From Bacillota bacterium (lineage in GTDB: Bacteria > Bacillota > Clostridia > Acetivibrionales > DSM-1351): a stretch of DNA of 57,206 nt. The stretch lies in assembly GCA_023398105.1 (NCBI GenBank), contig JAEWST010000185.1:1-57206 (forward strand), in the 5' to 3' direction. This document shows positions 1 through 9,377 of this stretch, piece after piece. The position numbers were made by a program, and so were the translations under genes. The notes beneath the pieces are model-generated. The model searched no databases. It saw nothing but the letters and a program-made list of their open reading frames with translations, and was not told the origin of the DNA. How positions within the stretch are numbered: the stretch's first letter is position 1; each line of letters starts with the position of its first letter.

Positions 1-1087
1 AACGTCCGTTTGTAAGAACAACATCATGCATTCCTGCTTCACGAAGTGTTGTAGCAACATCAAGGTAAAGTGGCTCAGCTAATGCACCTGGCTCTTTTGT
101 ACGGTCAAGAACAGCGATCTTCTTAGCTGTCTTAGGAATAACTTTGAGAAGGCTCTTTGAAGACCAAGGACGGTATAAACGAACCTTGATAAGTCCAACT
201 TTTTCTCCTGCAGCTGTTAAGTAATCAACAACTTCTTCAGCTACGTCACAGAAAGATCCCATACAGATAATAACACGTTCTGCATCTGGAGCTCCATAGT
301 AGTTGAACAAATCATAATTTGTACCTAATTTTTCATTAACCTTAGCCATGTATTTTTCAACAACAGCTGGTAATTCATCATAAACTGTATTGCAAGCCTC
401 ACGGTGCTGGAAGAAAACGTCTCCATTTTCATGTGAACCACGCATAGCTGGCTTTTCTGGGTTTAATGCATGTTCACGGAAAGCCTTAACTGCATCCATG
501 TTGCACATTTCTTTTAAATCTTCATAATCCCATGTATCTATTTTCTGGATTTCATGTGAAGTACGGAATCCATCAAAGAAATTTAAGAATGGAACTTTTC
601 CTTCAAGTGCAGCAAGATGTGCTACAGGACTTAGATCCATAACTTCCTGTGTATTTGATTCAGCTAACATAGCGAAACCTGTTTGACGACATGCATATAC
701 GTCACTGTGGTCACCAAATATATTCAATGACTGTGCAGCAACTGTACGTGCTGATACATCAAATACGCATGGTAATTGCTCACCAGCTATTTTATACATA
801 TTAGGAATCATTAAAAGCAGACCCTGTGATGCTGTAAATGTTGTTGTAAGAGCACCTGCAGCAAGAGAACCATGTACAGTTCCTGCAGCACCTGCTTCTG
901 ATTGCATTTCAACTACTTTAACTGTGTTTCCAAAAATGTTTTTTCTTCCAGCAGCAGACCACATATCACAACAGTCAGCCATTGGACTTGAAGGTGTAAT
1001 TGGATAAATACCGGCAACTTCAGTATATGCATACGCTACGTGTGCAGCAGCTGTATTACCGTCCATTGATTGTTTACGTCTTGCCAT
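1..1087 (-). CDS. nifJ: pyruvate:ferredoxin oxidoreductase, N-terminal part (cut by window edge)
   Basis: Read on the minus strand from ATG at 1087 and open to the window edge, giving about 362 residues of a protein that is normally near 1170. The product oxidises pyruvate with CoA to acetyl-CoA and CO2 and reduces ferredoxin, the central step of clostridial fermentation. The visible part begins MARRKQSMDGNTAAAHVAYA and continues with YTEVAGIYPITPSSPMAD, the typical start of the POR N-terminal pyruvate/thiamine-binding domain. The ASQGLLLMIPNMYKIAGE stretch follows, and the CoA-binding domain II begins near residue 260 (ERVIICMGSFCDVAEEVVDY). A strong ribosome site, AAAGGAGGAAGTATAA, precedes the ATG. 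The cofactor-bearing C-terminal two thirds lie outside the window. Confidence 0.95.
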   Translation of the reverse strand, partial: MARRKQSMDGNTAAAHVAYAYTEVAGIYPITPSSPMADCCDMWSAAGRKNIFGNTVKVVEMQSEAGAAGTVHGSLAAGALTTTFTASQGLLLMIPNMYKIAGEQLPCVFDVSARTVAAQSLNIFGDHSDVYACRQTGFAMLAESNTQEVMDLSPVAHLAALEGKVPFLNFFDGFRTSHEIQKIDTWDYEDLKEMCNMDAVKAFREHALNPEKPAMRGSHENGDVFFQHREACNTVYDELPAVVEKYMAKVNEKLGTNYDLFNYYGAPDAERVIICMGSFCDVAEEVVDYLTAAGEKVGLIKVRLYRPWSSKSLLKVIPKTAKKIAVLDRTKEPGALAEPLYLDVATTLREAGMHDVVLTNGR

Positions 1088-1177
1088 TTATACTTCCTCC
1101 TTTAAAACTAAATATACTCTTCAACGAAATAGTCTATCATTTATTTGCTCTTTCGTAAAGGCTTCAAAATTCTTAAT

Positions 1178-1200
1178 ATACTATATTTTGTATACAGTAT
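1178..1200. promoter_or_regulatory. imperfect inverted repeat upstream of PFOR, possible operator
   Basis: ATACTATA-TTTTG-TATACAGTAT forms a 9-10 bp imperfect palindrome about 95 bases upstream of the PFOR start, in the AT-rich promoter region. It does not match the Rex consensus. The regulator is unknown. Confidence 0.25.
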
Positions 1201-1227
1201 TTTTATAATAATATTATAACAAATAAA

Positions 1228-1262
1228 TAAGCTGACATCAAATAAAAAACCATGTCAGCTTA
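1228..1262 (-). terminator. terminator downstream of the C45 hydrolase gene
   Basis: Arms TAAGCTGACAT and ATGTCAGCTTA give an 11-bp perfect stem. Read on the minus strand it is followed by TTTATTTG. It lies between the end of the 1357-2640 gene and the PFOR start, so it separates the two transcripts. Confidence 0.6.
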
Positions 1263-1356
1263 CATAAAAATTAAAAATTTAACAATCTATTAACATATTC
1301 TGAGTAATTCTGCAACTACAAGCAATTATCAACTGCGAAAGTTGAGTTATGTAATT

Positions 1357-2640
1357 TTAAAACTTAACCTTTATAGTACTAAATTCAGGTTCCTTTGGTA
1401 ACACACCATCTTTAGGTCTGAAAAACACTTTTAAATTAAGATTTCTTGGTTCAAATAAAACTATTTGCTGTGATCTGTCGTTATAAATTGAACCTTCTGC
1501 TTGGAGTCCAATGCCAGTAGCACCATTGTGGAAAGTTATAACCTGCTTCAATTCATCTAGCGTAACAACATTGCCCTTTGATATAAGTTGCTCTTTCATA
1601 CGTTCCCATCTTTGTGTGTTTCCTATATTTTTGCAATGGTTATCAAGATTTCCTTTGAGAAGAAACGAATTAACTGTTCCTATCGAATTATCAATTCCCC
1701 ATTCGATACCTTCATTTAAAATTGATTTTTCTGTTCTTACTTCACGCAATGCTTCTGTAGTTCCTGATATATTATTTTCCAAAATTGATGCCGTCTTTGA
1801 ATCACATAAAAAGATTAGATGTCCAAAGGTGTATCCTCTTTTGTCGGATTTCATGTAGGACGCAACTCCATTAATAGTAGTTTCATTCTCAAGTGCATAT
1901 CTTATATCGAACGGATATGAGTTTTTATATTCTGAAGTGTATGGCTGACCTATTCTTGAATCTAAAATCGCCGCAAATACTTTGTTATCATTAAGACCTG
2001 TAATAACGCCCAAGAAGCCTAGATACCCAATTGTACATATGGACTTATGCCCATTCTTAATAGTCATAACACACTGAACTTTAGCCAGCTGATTTTCTGA
2101 ACCAATTGTCCAATCAAGCATTCTTGCCGCCATTGTGTTTTTAGTTTGTGATCTTTTTCCATATACAGCTAACGCTGAACACTGTGTTCCTCTAGCAATG
2201 TCAGGAAACAAATTCATTATGTACAATTCTTCCGTAGAAAGTTTGCCATCTCCACGTAAAACTGTGCTTTCTGCTGACATTACAGAACCCATACCTTCTA
2301 TTTCATCTCTATAGTCTTTATTTATTTGTGGCTTAATATCCTTCACCCTATCAATAAAAACGTTATACATATCATCTGTTGCTGTCATTTCTGCTAAATA
2401 AGAATCAATAATAGCTTCGTAATCTGGTACCTTTTTCTTAATTTCTTTAGCAAAAGCTTTACCTATATCACGATGTGATTTAGCTTTTTTTATATCTAAA
2501 GCCACCTCAAAATAATCACCCTTGTCAATCAACGTAACACTATCTTTTTGTTGAAGTTGAACTGGCTTTTGTGCGTAAGCATTAGATGTAATTAGTAATG
2601 TTAATGTAAGTAGCATAACTCCCAATTTTCTTTTTGTCAT
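1357..2640 (-). CDS. secreted C45-family Ntn hydrolase (acyl-CoA:6-APA acyltransferase-like)
   Basis: 427 residues. Residues 1-23 form a signal peptide ending AYA-Q, so the protein is exported. GTQCSALAVYG places the putative N-terminal nucleophile at Cys154, and AARMLDW supplies Arg173 and Asp176, the residue pattern of peptidase C45, choloylglycine hydrolase and isopenicillin acyltransferase relatives. By family knowledge it would self-process before Cys154 and then cleave a linear amide bond; the roughly 130 residues before the Cys would be the propeptide. The substrate cannot be read from sequence and could be a bile-salt, N-acyl amino acid or peptide amide. AGGAGGTACAACCGT supports the ATG. 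It is monocistronic, with a terminator at 1228-1262. Confidence 0.75.
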   Translation of the reverse strand: MTKRKLGVMLLTLTLLITSNAYAQKPVQLQQKDSVTLIDKGDYFEVALDIKKAKSHRDIGKAFAKEIKKKVPDYEAIIDSYLAEMTATDDMYNVFIDRVKDIKPQINKDYRDEIEGMGSVMSAESTVLRGDGKLSTEELYIMNLFPDIARGTQCSALAVYGKRSQTKNTMAARMLDWTIGSENQLAKVQCVMTIKNGHKSICTIGYLGFLGVITGLNDNKVFAAILDSRIGQPYTSEYKNSYPFDIRYALENETTINGVASYMKSDKRGYTFGHLIFLCDSKTASILENNISGTTEALREVRTEKSILNEGIEWGIDNSIGTVNSFLLKGNLDNHCKNIGNTQRWERMKEQLISKGNVVTLDELKQVITFHNGATGIGLQAEGSIYNDRSQQIVLFEPRNLNLKVFFRPKDGVLPKEPEFSTIKVKF

Positions 2641-2803
2641 ACGGTTGTACCTCCTAAAAATTGTATTTTGTATAACAATATCATACTTTTCTAAATATTA
2701 CAAATTATTGTATTTTTCCGCAGGAAGAAATGCTTTAATTTTCATTACTTTTCAGTCTATGACAATTCAATAAAATCCTATATTGATTTAATAAATGCGT
2801 CAA

Positions 2804-3778
2804 TTAAAGATTATGCCTATACCAATCTATAGCAAGGTTTATTCCTTTTGAAAAGTCATAATTAGGATTATACCCCAGCACCTTTTTTGCCTTACTAATG
2901 TCAGCATTGCTATGCTTAATATCACCTTTACGTTCCGAGGTAAAGCTTGGTTTAACTTCTTTTCCTAAAGCTTTACAAAGCTCATTATATATATCAAGCA
3001 AGTATTCCCTGCCGCCATATGCTATGTTAAAAACTTCCCCTGCCGCTTCCTTTGGAGCCTTGCAGGCTTTCAAATTTGCCTCAATTACATTTTCTATGTA
3101 AGTAAAGTCTCGGCTTTGCGTTCCATCCCCATTTATTACAGGCTGTTCATTATTTAATAGCTGCTTGATAAATCTTGGAATTACAGCCGCATATGCTCCA
3201 TCAGCATCTTGTCTTTTTCCAAAAACATTAAAATATCTCAAGCCATAAGTATCTAATCCATATATTTTTGAATATAATTTTGCATATTCTTCAGCTACAT
3301 ACTTGGTAATGGCATAAGGAGAGAGCAATTTCCCTTCCCTTCCCTCTTGCTTTGGCAGACTTGGCTCATCTCCATATACTGACGAGCTAGAGGCATAAAC
3401 AAACTTCTTCACTCTATTTTTTCTTGCAGCCTCCAGCATATTGAGAGTACCTTTAATATTAATTTCCTCATACAATAACGGCATTTCAATACTTCTCGGC
3501 ACACTTCCCCAAGCTGCCTGATGAAGAACATAATCGACATTCTTACATGCTTTCATACATGTATCTAGATCCCTTATATCACCATTTATAAAGTAGTAAT
3601 TATGATTTTTAATAAACAGCCCCACATAATCCTGTTTCCCAGTAGACAAATTATCCAGACATCGAACCCTATATCCTTTGTTGAGAAGAGCCTCACAAAG
3701 ATTGGAGCCTATAAAGCCAGCCCCTCCTGTAACAAGGAAAATTGCGTCCTTCCGAAATCTAATTTTACTATAGCCCAT
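2804..3778 (-). CDS. wbpP: UDP-N-acetylglucosamine 4-epimerase (TviC/WbpP type)
   Basis: 324 residues, extended SDR family. The NAD-binding TGGAGFIGS is at residues 17-25, and the active-site SSSSVYG is followed by Tyr155-x3-Lys159 (YAITK). The stretch HQAAWGSVPRSIEMPLLY is characteristic of the WbpP/TviC subgroup, which interconverts UDP-GlcNAc(A) and UDP-GalNAc(A), rather than plain GalE. It starts 18 bases after the stop of the dehydrogenase gene at 3797-5116, so the two are co-transcribed and would together make UDP-GalNAcA for a surface polysaccharide. AGAAGGAG precedes the start. No glycosyltransferase or polymer export gene is adjacent, so the final polymer is unknown. Confidence 0.85.
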   Translation of the reverse strand: MGYSKIRFRKDAIFLVTGGAGFIGSNLCEALLNKGYRVRCLDNLSTGKQDYVGLFIKNHNYYFINGDIRDLDTCMKACKNVDYVLHQAAWGSVPRSIEMPLLYEEINIKGTLNMLEAARKNRVKKFVYASSSSVYGDEPSLPKQEGREGKLLSPYAITKYVAEEYAKLYSKIYGLDTYGLRYFNVFGKRQDADGAYAAVIPRFIKQLLNNEQPVINGDGTQSRDFTYIENVIEANLKACKAPKEAAGEVFNIAYGGREYLLDIYNELCKALGKEVKPSFTSERKGDIKHSNADISKAKKVLGYNPNYDFSKGINLAIDWYRHNL

Positions 3779-3796
3779 CGTTGTACAGCTCCTTCT

Positions 3797-5116
3797 CTAA
3801 AGTCTCCAGTATCTGTAACCAGCTTGCTGGAATTCATCTTTATTTAATATAGCTTTAATATCCATTAGCACTTTGTTATTATTTGATACCTGCTTAAACA
3901 TTTTGTCAACATCTTCTTTTTTAAGCTGTAAAAATTCATCATGGCTAACTGCTATTATTACTGCATCCATATCCTTGATATTTTCTGTCTTTTCAAATTC
4001 TATACCATATTCATGCTTTGCTTCCTCAATATCAGCTTGTGGGTCTACAATAACAGGTATAATACCGTACTCCTTAAGTTCATTTACTATATCAATAACT
4101 CGTGTATTGCGAGTGTCGGGACAGTTTTCCTTAAAGGCAAAGCCCAGTATGGCAACCTTTGCAGCTTTTACAAAAACATCTGCCTTAATTAATTCCTTCA
4201 CCAAATTATCAACAACATATTTTCCCATATCATCATTAATTCTTCTTCCAGAAAGTATTATTTGAGAATGATATCCCAATTTCTCTGCTTTATAGGTTAA
4301 ATAATATGGATCAACACCTATACAATGCCCGCCAACAAGCCCAGGCGAAAACTTTAGAAAGTTCCACTTTGTTCCTGCCGCCTTCAAAACTGCACTTGTA
4401 TCAATATTCATTTTATTAAAAATTATAGAAAGCTCATTCATAAAGGCAATATTAATATCTCTCTGTGAATTTTCAATAACCTTAGCCGCTTCAGCAACTT
4501 TAATAGATTCAGCTTTATAAATTCCAGCAGACACTACCAAAGCGTAAATTTTAGCAATGGTGTCCAGTGACTCTTCATCCATTCCTGATACAACCTTTTC
4601 AATTGTTTCAAGCCTATGCTCTTTATCCCCTGGATTAATTCTTTCAGGTGAGTAGCCCACCTTAAAATCCACTCCACATTTCATTGCTGATGCTTTTTCC
4701 AGAATAGGTATACAAATTTCTTCCGTAACACCAGGGTAAACTGTGGATTCATACACTACAATTGAGCCTTTAGTCAGATTTCTTCCCACAGTACAGCTAG
4801 CCGCTTCCATATATCTAAGATCTGGAGCGTGGTCTGTATTAACAGGCGTTGGAACTGCAACAATGTGAAATTTGGCTTCTCTTAATTTTATTTCCTCTTG
4901 AGTGAACTCAACTGTTGTATTTTTTATTATTTCATTCCCGACTTCTTTTGTTGGGTCTATACCTTTTTTGTATAGTTCTATTTTCTCTTTGTTTACATCA
5001 AAACCGATGACTTTGACTTTGCTTGCAAAAGCAACCGCTATTGGCATCCCAACATATCCAAGTCCTATCAGCGATATTTTTTCTTCATGGTTTAATATTT
5101 TTTCGTATAAGCCCAT
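3797..5116 (-). CDS. tviB: UDP-N-acetylglucosamine 6-dehydrogenase (TviB/WbpO type)
   Basis: 439 residues, UDP-glucose/GDP-mannose dehydrogenase family. The N-terminal Rossmann motif is GLGYVGMPIAVAFA (res 18-31). The central domain carries GGHCIGVDPYYL with catalytic Cys265, and the C-terminal UDP-binding domain contains GFAFKENCPDTRNTR. Similarity in the cysteine region and the length fit TviB/WbpO, which oxidise C6 of UDP-GlcNAc to UDP-GlcNAcA in two NAD-dependent steps. It is the first gene of a two-gene operon with the TviC-like epimerase. AAAGGAGACTAAAA supports the ATG. Confidence 0.87.
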   Translation of the reverse strand: MGLYEKILNHEEKISLIGLGYVGMPIAVAFASKVKVIGFDVNKEKIELYKKGIDPTKEVGNEIIKNTTVEFTQEEIKLREAKFHIVAVPTPVNTDHAPDLRYMEAASCTVGRNLTKGSIVVYESTVYPGVTEEICIPILEKASAMKCGVDFKVGYSPERINPGDKEHRLETIEKVVSGMDEESLDTIAKIYALVVSAGIYKAESIKVAEAAKVIENSQRDINIAFMNELSIIFNKMNIDTSAVLKAAGTKWNFLKFSPGLVGGHCIGVDPYYLTYKAEKLGYHSQIILSGRRINDDMGKYVVDNLVKELIKADVFVKAAKVAILGFAFKENCPDTRNTRVIDIVNELKEYGIIPVIVDPQADIEEAKHEYGIEFEKTENIKDMDAVIIAVSHDEFLQLKKEDVDKMFKQVSNNNKVLMDIKAILNKDEFQQAGYRYWRL

Positions 5117-5299
5117 TTTTAGTCTCCTTTACAATAAGCAAAATACTAATCAGTAAACCACCACCCTAAGCTAAATGATGTTACAAGAAATGGTCTAAAA
5201 TCAGAATTCTTTTCCTCAGTTAGGATTTTTTCAATATGAATAGAAACTGTCTAAAAAAATATTTAAAATAAACCTGTAGGGGCTTTCAACAGCAACATA

Positions 5300-5370
5300 A
5301 AATCGTTATATACAGTTTCAGCAACTCTTTTCCACCTTTAGCAAGGCAAGGAGTTGCTGTATATTTATTC
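5300..5370. other. intergenic stem-loop in 5117-5793
   Basis: The arms CAGCAACTC and GAGTTGCTG, flanked by further pairing TATACAG/CTGTATA, form a stem without a clear T-run. The 677-base gap 5117-5793 has no convincing gene. It holds this stem-loop, a truncated GCCTCGTTAT repeat (5529-5580), a terminator (5595-5635) and a long palindromic repeat (5646-5793). Confidence 0.4.
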
Positions 5371-5528
5371 GATAACAATTAAATTTAGATTTTATTAGAT
5401 AAGTAAACCAAACACTTTATACAGAATTATAATATGTTGATCCTTCATTAATTGTTACCATTTATTTAAGATTCTGTAATTATTTTTAATTTATTTAACT
5501 CTTTTCTATAAAATGAGCTTTATAAACA

Positions 5529-5580
5529 AAGCGGTACCCGCCACTTATAGAAGTGGGGAACAATTTCTTGCCTCGTTATA
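5529..5580 (+). repeat. truncated copy of the CGAGGC/GCCTCG three-helix element
   Basis: Contains CCCGCCACTTATAGAAGTGG and TTGCCTCGTTAT, shared with copies at 30746-30878 and 57059-57143. The left arm of the outer helix and the second hairpin are missing, so this is a right-end remnant. Confidence 0.65.
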
Positions 5581-5594
5581 AATTCTTTAATATA

Positions 5595-5635
5595 AAAAAG
5601 AGCCGTTGTATAGTTGTACAACGACTCACTTTTAT
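5595..5635 (-). terminator. terminator downstream of the zinc-binding lipoprotein gene
   Basis: GAGTCGTTGTA and TACAACGGCTC (minus strand) form a 10/11-bp stem followed by TTTTTT. It lies about 160 bases after the stop at 5794, beyond a palindromic repeat, and could also act weakly on the other strand (ACTTTTATTT). Confidence 0.65.
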
Positions 5636-5645
5636 TTGTTAATTT

Positions 5646-5793
5646 ACACAGCTTTTCCAGTTAAAAATTATAGGTGTTACAGCTTATCAAATGAATAGTT
5701 AAATAATTTATAAAACATGTTGGTTTTCTTGGCAACAAACCATTGATAAGTTTGAACACCGATAGATTTTTAAGGTAGGAAGGTTGAGTAACT
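5646..5793 (-). repeat. palindromic MITE-like repeat, family A
   Basis: Starts ACAGCTTTTCCAGTTAAAA and ends AGGAAGGTTGAGTAACT. It contains the paired blocks AGCTTATCAAATG and CAAACCATTGATAAGTTT typical of the family. It abuts the stop codon of the 5794-6705 gene. Confidence 0.75.
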
Positions 5794-6705
5794 TTACTTA
5801 TTTTGCTGGAAAGCCTCCACCAACACCTTGAGATTTTCATCCATAGCCTTTATGTAGCTATCGGCAGGTGCATCCTTTTCACCTGTTACTACTGGATCTA
5901 ACAGGTAAACCTGTGCACCAGTTTGCTTTGCAATGGATTCTGCTGCTTTCTGTGAATACTGCGGTTCTGCAAAAAGCACCTTGCAGTTTGTTTTCTTTAT
6001 TGTGTCAATTAATTCTGCAAGTTCTCCTGCACTTGGCTCTGTACCTGGCTCACGCTCTACAACAGAAACAATATTCAGTCCAAATTCTTTTGCAAAGTAT
6101 GGAAATGCTTCGTGGAAGGTAACAATATCTTTATTTTTGAATACCTCTAACTCTTTATGCATTTTTTCACTTTGGGCTTCAAGTAGCTTTATATAAGCTT
6201 CAGCATTTTTCTTATAAGCATCAGCATTTGTAGCATCTAATGCAGCTAATCCGTCTGCAATGTTGCTAACTTCTTTAATTGCACCTAAAATGCTAACCCA
6301 TACATGGGGATTTCCCTCACCATTTTCGTCTTTCAAAAGTTCTATTCCCTTTGAAGCCTCAATAATATTTAAACCCTTTTGCTGCTCCATAACCTTTTCC
6401 ATAAATGATTCCATTCCTGCACCATTTATAATAAAAACATCTGCCTTTTCAAGTGTTTTTAAGTCTGCTGGAACCAGCTGATAATCATGCAAGCAACCTG
6501 TTTGTGGCTCTGTCATGTTTACAATACTAACATCTGGAATATCCTTAACTACATTCTGGGTAAAAACATACAGTGGATAAAAAGAAGTAACAACTGTGAA
6601 GCCCTTCTCACCTTCTGTATTTGTGGCTGTATTATTAGAACAGCCTGTAAAAATTAATAAAAACAAAACTAATAAAGATGTAAATCTTAATGCTTTAACC
6701 TTCAT
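5794..6705 (-). CDS. znuA: metal (zinc-type) ABC transporter substrate-binding lipoprotein
   Basis: 303 residues, cluster A-I binding protein. The lipobox FTGC puts the lipid-bearing Cys at 22. Candidate metal ligands are His73 (CLHDYQL), His134 (NPHVWVS), His198 (TFHEAFPYF) and an acidic residue near 247-270 (FAEPQYS, LLDPV). The GNPHVW and HEAFPYFA motifs are standard for ZnuA/AdcA-like zinc or manganese receptors; the His-rich loop of ZnuA is absent. No permease or ATPase gene is adjacent, so it is an orphan that must pair with a transporter elsewhere. A weak AGGGGC precedes the ATG. Confidence 0.85.
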   Translation of the reverse strand: MKVKALRFTSLLVLFLLIFTGCSNNTATNTEGEKGFTVVTSFYPLYVFTQNVVKDIPDVSIVNMTEPQTGCLHDYQLVPADLKTLEKADVFIINGAGMESFMEKVMEQQKGLNIIEASKGIELLKDENGEGNPHVWVSILGAIKEVSNIADGLAALDATNADAYKKNAEAYIKLLEAQSEKMHKELEVFKNKDIVTFHEAFPYFAKEFGLNIVSVVEREPGTEPSAGELAELIDTIKKTNCKVLFAEPQYSQKAAESIAKQTGAQVYLLDPVVTGEKDAPADSYIKAMDENLKVLVEAFQQNK

Positions 6706-6827
6706 AATATATTCATGCCCCTATTGCAATTCTTACAAAAATAACAGCATGAACTCAATCCCCCCTTTTTTTCTATAGAATTTAATGTTGTTTCATAAGC
6801 AAATTATTAACAATTTTTTATCTTACA

Positions 6828-6952
6828 ACTCAAACTTCGTAGCTGAATATGCTACTTAAAACCTATTAACATAAGGTGTGGTAGCAATTATTCTAGCAAC
6901 AAACCATTGATAATTCTACCGCATCAATAAATTTTTATGTGCGAAGTTTGAG
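6828..6952. repeat. palindromic MITE-like repeat, family A
   Basis: Terminal arms ACTCAAACTTCG and CGAAGTTTGAG match perfectly over 11 bp. Inner arms GGTGTGGTAG-AATTAT and ATAATT-CTACCGCATC also pair. The element fills most of the 433-base gap 6706-7138, in which I see no gene. Confidence 0.8.
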
Positions 6953-7138
6953 CCTATAATAAGTATTGTTATGTTTACACACTCATAGTCCTTAAATAAT
7001 ATGCTTTTTAAATGCAAATAATTCTTATTTACATTATAAACTAAATTCAAAAATTTGAAAAGGGTACTGGCTCAATTTCCCTAGCTACTAATTCATGCGG
7101 TTATTTTTGAAGCAAAGCGTTATAACAAAATAATGTTG

Positions 7139-8041
7139 TTACGAATTAATCAGTTCATTTATCATTTCCAAACTTGGCGGATTTAACGCTAATGGGAATC
7201 TGCTGCAAACAGTTGCTGCTGTAGCTGCAGCAAACTTAACGATATCTTCATCTGACATTTCCTTTAGCACACCATAAATTGCTCCTGCTTTAAAGGTGTC
7301 ACCTGCTCCCAAAGTGCTCTGAACCTTGACCTTATAAGGCTTTAGCCTATGTATAGGCTGATTTTTTCTTCCAAACATTATTTCCCGAGAGCCAAAAGTA
7401 AATATTACAAGACCATTTGTATTTTCAGTGTATTTTTTGAAAAGTTCTTCTACGTCCATATTGGGATAATTATTTTTTATAAATTCATTTGATATAATAT
7501 TAACCTCACAATGCTTATTTATAAAGGATTCTGGCTTACAATCTATTGTTACATATTTTTTACCTAATTCATTACAATACTGTGCTACTAAATCAGTCTG
7601 TTCCATAAAAAATGGGTCTAGCCCAACAACCTTTGCCTTTTCAATATCCTCTTTTACGGGAGTACTCCACCTTTTAACAACATCATCATAATAAGCCCCA
7701 AATCTTCCAAAGCAGGTTCTTGTATTTGTTCCTATCAGAATCATGTCCTGAACTCCGTCAAAAGTAGGGTCAATATATACACTTGACATATCAATACCAA
7801 ATTTCTCAACTAAATATTTATTCAGAACCTCCATTGTCTTATTTCCTTGAAAATTACCATCTATTTTTACAGAACACTCTAGTGCTGACAACGCTACGGC
7901 ACAACTGCCCGTTTCCCCTCCCGGAAGCAAGTAACTCTCTTTAATTTCACCATAGGTGTCCGCTTCAGGATATTCACCAGATAATAAATTCATTGTGGAT
8001 ACAAGGGTCATTCCGTACAAATACACATCATACTTAGTCAT
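7139..8041 (-). CDS. PfkB-family carbohydrate kinase
   Basis: 300 residues from the ATG at 8041, chosen because AAGGAGGAATTACT lies just upstream; an in-frame extension to 8071 would overlap that site. The ribokinase-fold features are LLPGGETGSCAVALSAL near the N-terminus, the di-glycine substrate region, and GAGDTF with catalytic base Asp248 in the C-terminal anion hole. It phosphorylates a sugar or nucleoside with ATP in the cytoplasm. The substrate is not identifiable and no transporter is adjacent. The EGxxxG-like features of fructokinase or ribokinase are not clear enough to choose. Confidence 0.8.
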   Translation of the reverse strand: MTKYDVYLYGMTLVSTMNLLSGEYPEADTYGEIKESYLLPGGETGSCAVALSALECSVKIDGNFQGNKTMEVLNKYLVEKFGIDMSSVYIDPTFDGVQDMILIGTNTRTCFGRFGAYYDDVVKRWSTPVKEDIEKAKVVGLDPFFMEQTDLVAQYCNELGKKYVTIDCKPESFINKHCEVNIISNEFIKNNYPNMDVEELFKKYTENTNGLVIFTFGSREIMFGRKNQPIHRLKPYKVKVQSTLGAGDTFKAGAIYGVLKEMSDEDIVKFAAATAATVCSRFPLALNPPSLEMINELINS

Positions 8042-8069
8042 AGTAATTCCTCCTTGATAATTTTTTAAC

Positions 8070-8132
8070 AACTCAATCTTCGCAGTTGAATATACTGCTT
8101 AAAACTTAGTAATATCAGGTGTGAGATACTTG
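8070..8132. repeat. half copy of palindromic repeat, family A
   Basis: AACTCAATCTTCGCAGTTG followed by AATATACTGCTTAAAA matches the left half of the copies at 6828 and 23085. The right half is missing because the histidine kinase stop lies at 8136. Confidence 0.65.
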
Positions 8133-8135
8133 CCG

Positions 8136-9377
8136 TTAAAATACTTTCATTAGCCTAACAATAAATTTCGCACCTTGTCCTTCTTTGCTATAGGCATAAA
8201 TTGAGCCTCCTTGCCCTTCAATTATTGTTTTTGTGATGTATAAGCCTATACCAATATTTGTTGGGCTACTGCTATTTGAACCCTTGTAAAACCTATCAAA
8301 TATCTTGGGTAGCTCTTCCTTTGAAATACCAGCACCGTTATCGCTTATAACAATCTGAACAAACACATTATTTTCTTCCCAGCATATATTTATTTCGCTA
8401 CCATTAACACAATGCTCAATACTGTTTTTAATAATATTCGAAAAAGCCTCTGTAGTCCAGTTAATATCGTGCATTACTGTTACATTATCACTGCCCAAAG
8501 CATTTATACTAATATTTTTTTCAGAGGCAATAAGCTTTAAGCCAGCTATGCTTCTTTGAATAGTTTCAGATACCAAAACTTCCTTTTTGTCAAAATCAAC
8601 TACTCCTGCCTCAAGCTTTGCCATTTTCATCATATTTTTTATCAGCCATTCCATTCTGTCCAATTGATTTTTGCTTTCTGCAAGAAACCGTTTTTGTTCA
8701 TAGTCAGGCAAAGTTTTATCATTCTCTAATATGTCGTTAAACATTATAAGCGAAGCAAGAGGCGTTTTGAGCTGGTGTGAAATATCTGTTATTAGCTTTT
8801 TCAGAAATAGTTTTTCATTCCTTAAAGCTTGTACAGTATCACTTAATCTTTCACTCATCGTGTTTAGTTGATATGTTAAATGTCCAATATCCCCTTCCTC
8901 TATATCTCCGTCAACCAAGCTGTATTTTCCCTCAATAACAGCCTCGGCATTAACACTTAACTTGCGGAGCTTATTAAATATTTTGCTATAGGCTAGTACA
9001 AGAAATGCTAAAAAAACTATTGCAAAAAATGCAATTATTAAATATATCTTTGTATATGCACTTTTGAACTCCTTTTGCAGAGAACTGTTTTTGTCAATAC
9101 TCAGTTTTTCATTATAAGAGTATTTTTCCAGTATTGTTTTACCATACTCGTAGTTGTCTTTATAGCCTTTAGTATAATTATTTACAATTTCCTCTTCAAT
9201 TTGGGGATATTTCTTTGCTACAGCACCTATTACTGCTATATTCTGCCTTAACTGAACAGCATTTAACGTATTAGCAAAATCACTAAATAAATACATAACT
9301 ATTATACCCAATAATATAATCAAAAATAGCATTATTCCAAATGCTAGCTGTACCTCTCTATTTTTAAACAGCCTCAA
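8136..9377 (-). CDS. membrane sensor histidine kinase of an OmpR-type two-component system
   Basis: 413 residues. TM1 is about residues 11-31, followed by an extracytoplasmic segment of about 80 residues and TM2 about 111-131, then a HAMP-like linker. The HisKA box is ITDISHQLKTPLAS with phospho-acceptor His201, and the ATPase domain carries N-box NIIKNSIEHC, G1 DNGAGIS, F-box FDRFYKG and G2 GIGLYITK. The start is a TTG at 9377 overlapping the regulator stop by four bases (TTGA), with GAGGTGG upstream, so translation is coupled. The sensor loop is too large for the BceS intramembrane-sensing type. The nearby FtsX-type ABC exporter (10460-13657) is the likely regulated target or partner. Confidence 0.9.
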   Translation of the reverse strand: MRLFKNREVQLAFGIMLFLIILLGIIVMYLFSDFANTLNAVQLRQNIAVIGAVAKKYPQIEEEIVNNYTKGYKDNYEYGKTILEKYSYNEKLSIDKNSSLQKEFKSAYTKIYLIIAFFAIVFLAFLVLAYSKIFNKLRKLSVNAEAVIEGKYSLVDGDIEEGDIGHLTYQLNTMSERLSDTVQALRNEKLFLKKLITDISHQLKTPLASLIMFNDILENDKTLPDYEQKRFLAESKNQLDRMEWLIKNMMKMAKLEAGVVDFDKKEVLVSETIQRSIAGLKLIASEKNISINALGSDNVTVMHDINWTTEAFSNIIKNSIEHCVNGSEINICWEENNVFVQIVISDNGAGISKEELPKIFDRFYKGSNSSSPTNIGIGLYITKTIIEGQGGSIYAYSKEGQGAKFIVRLMKVF

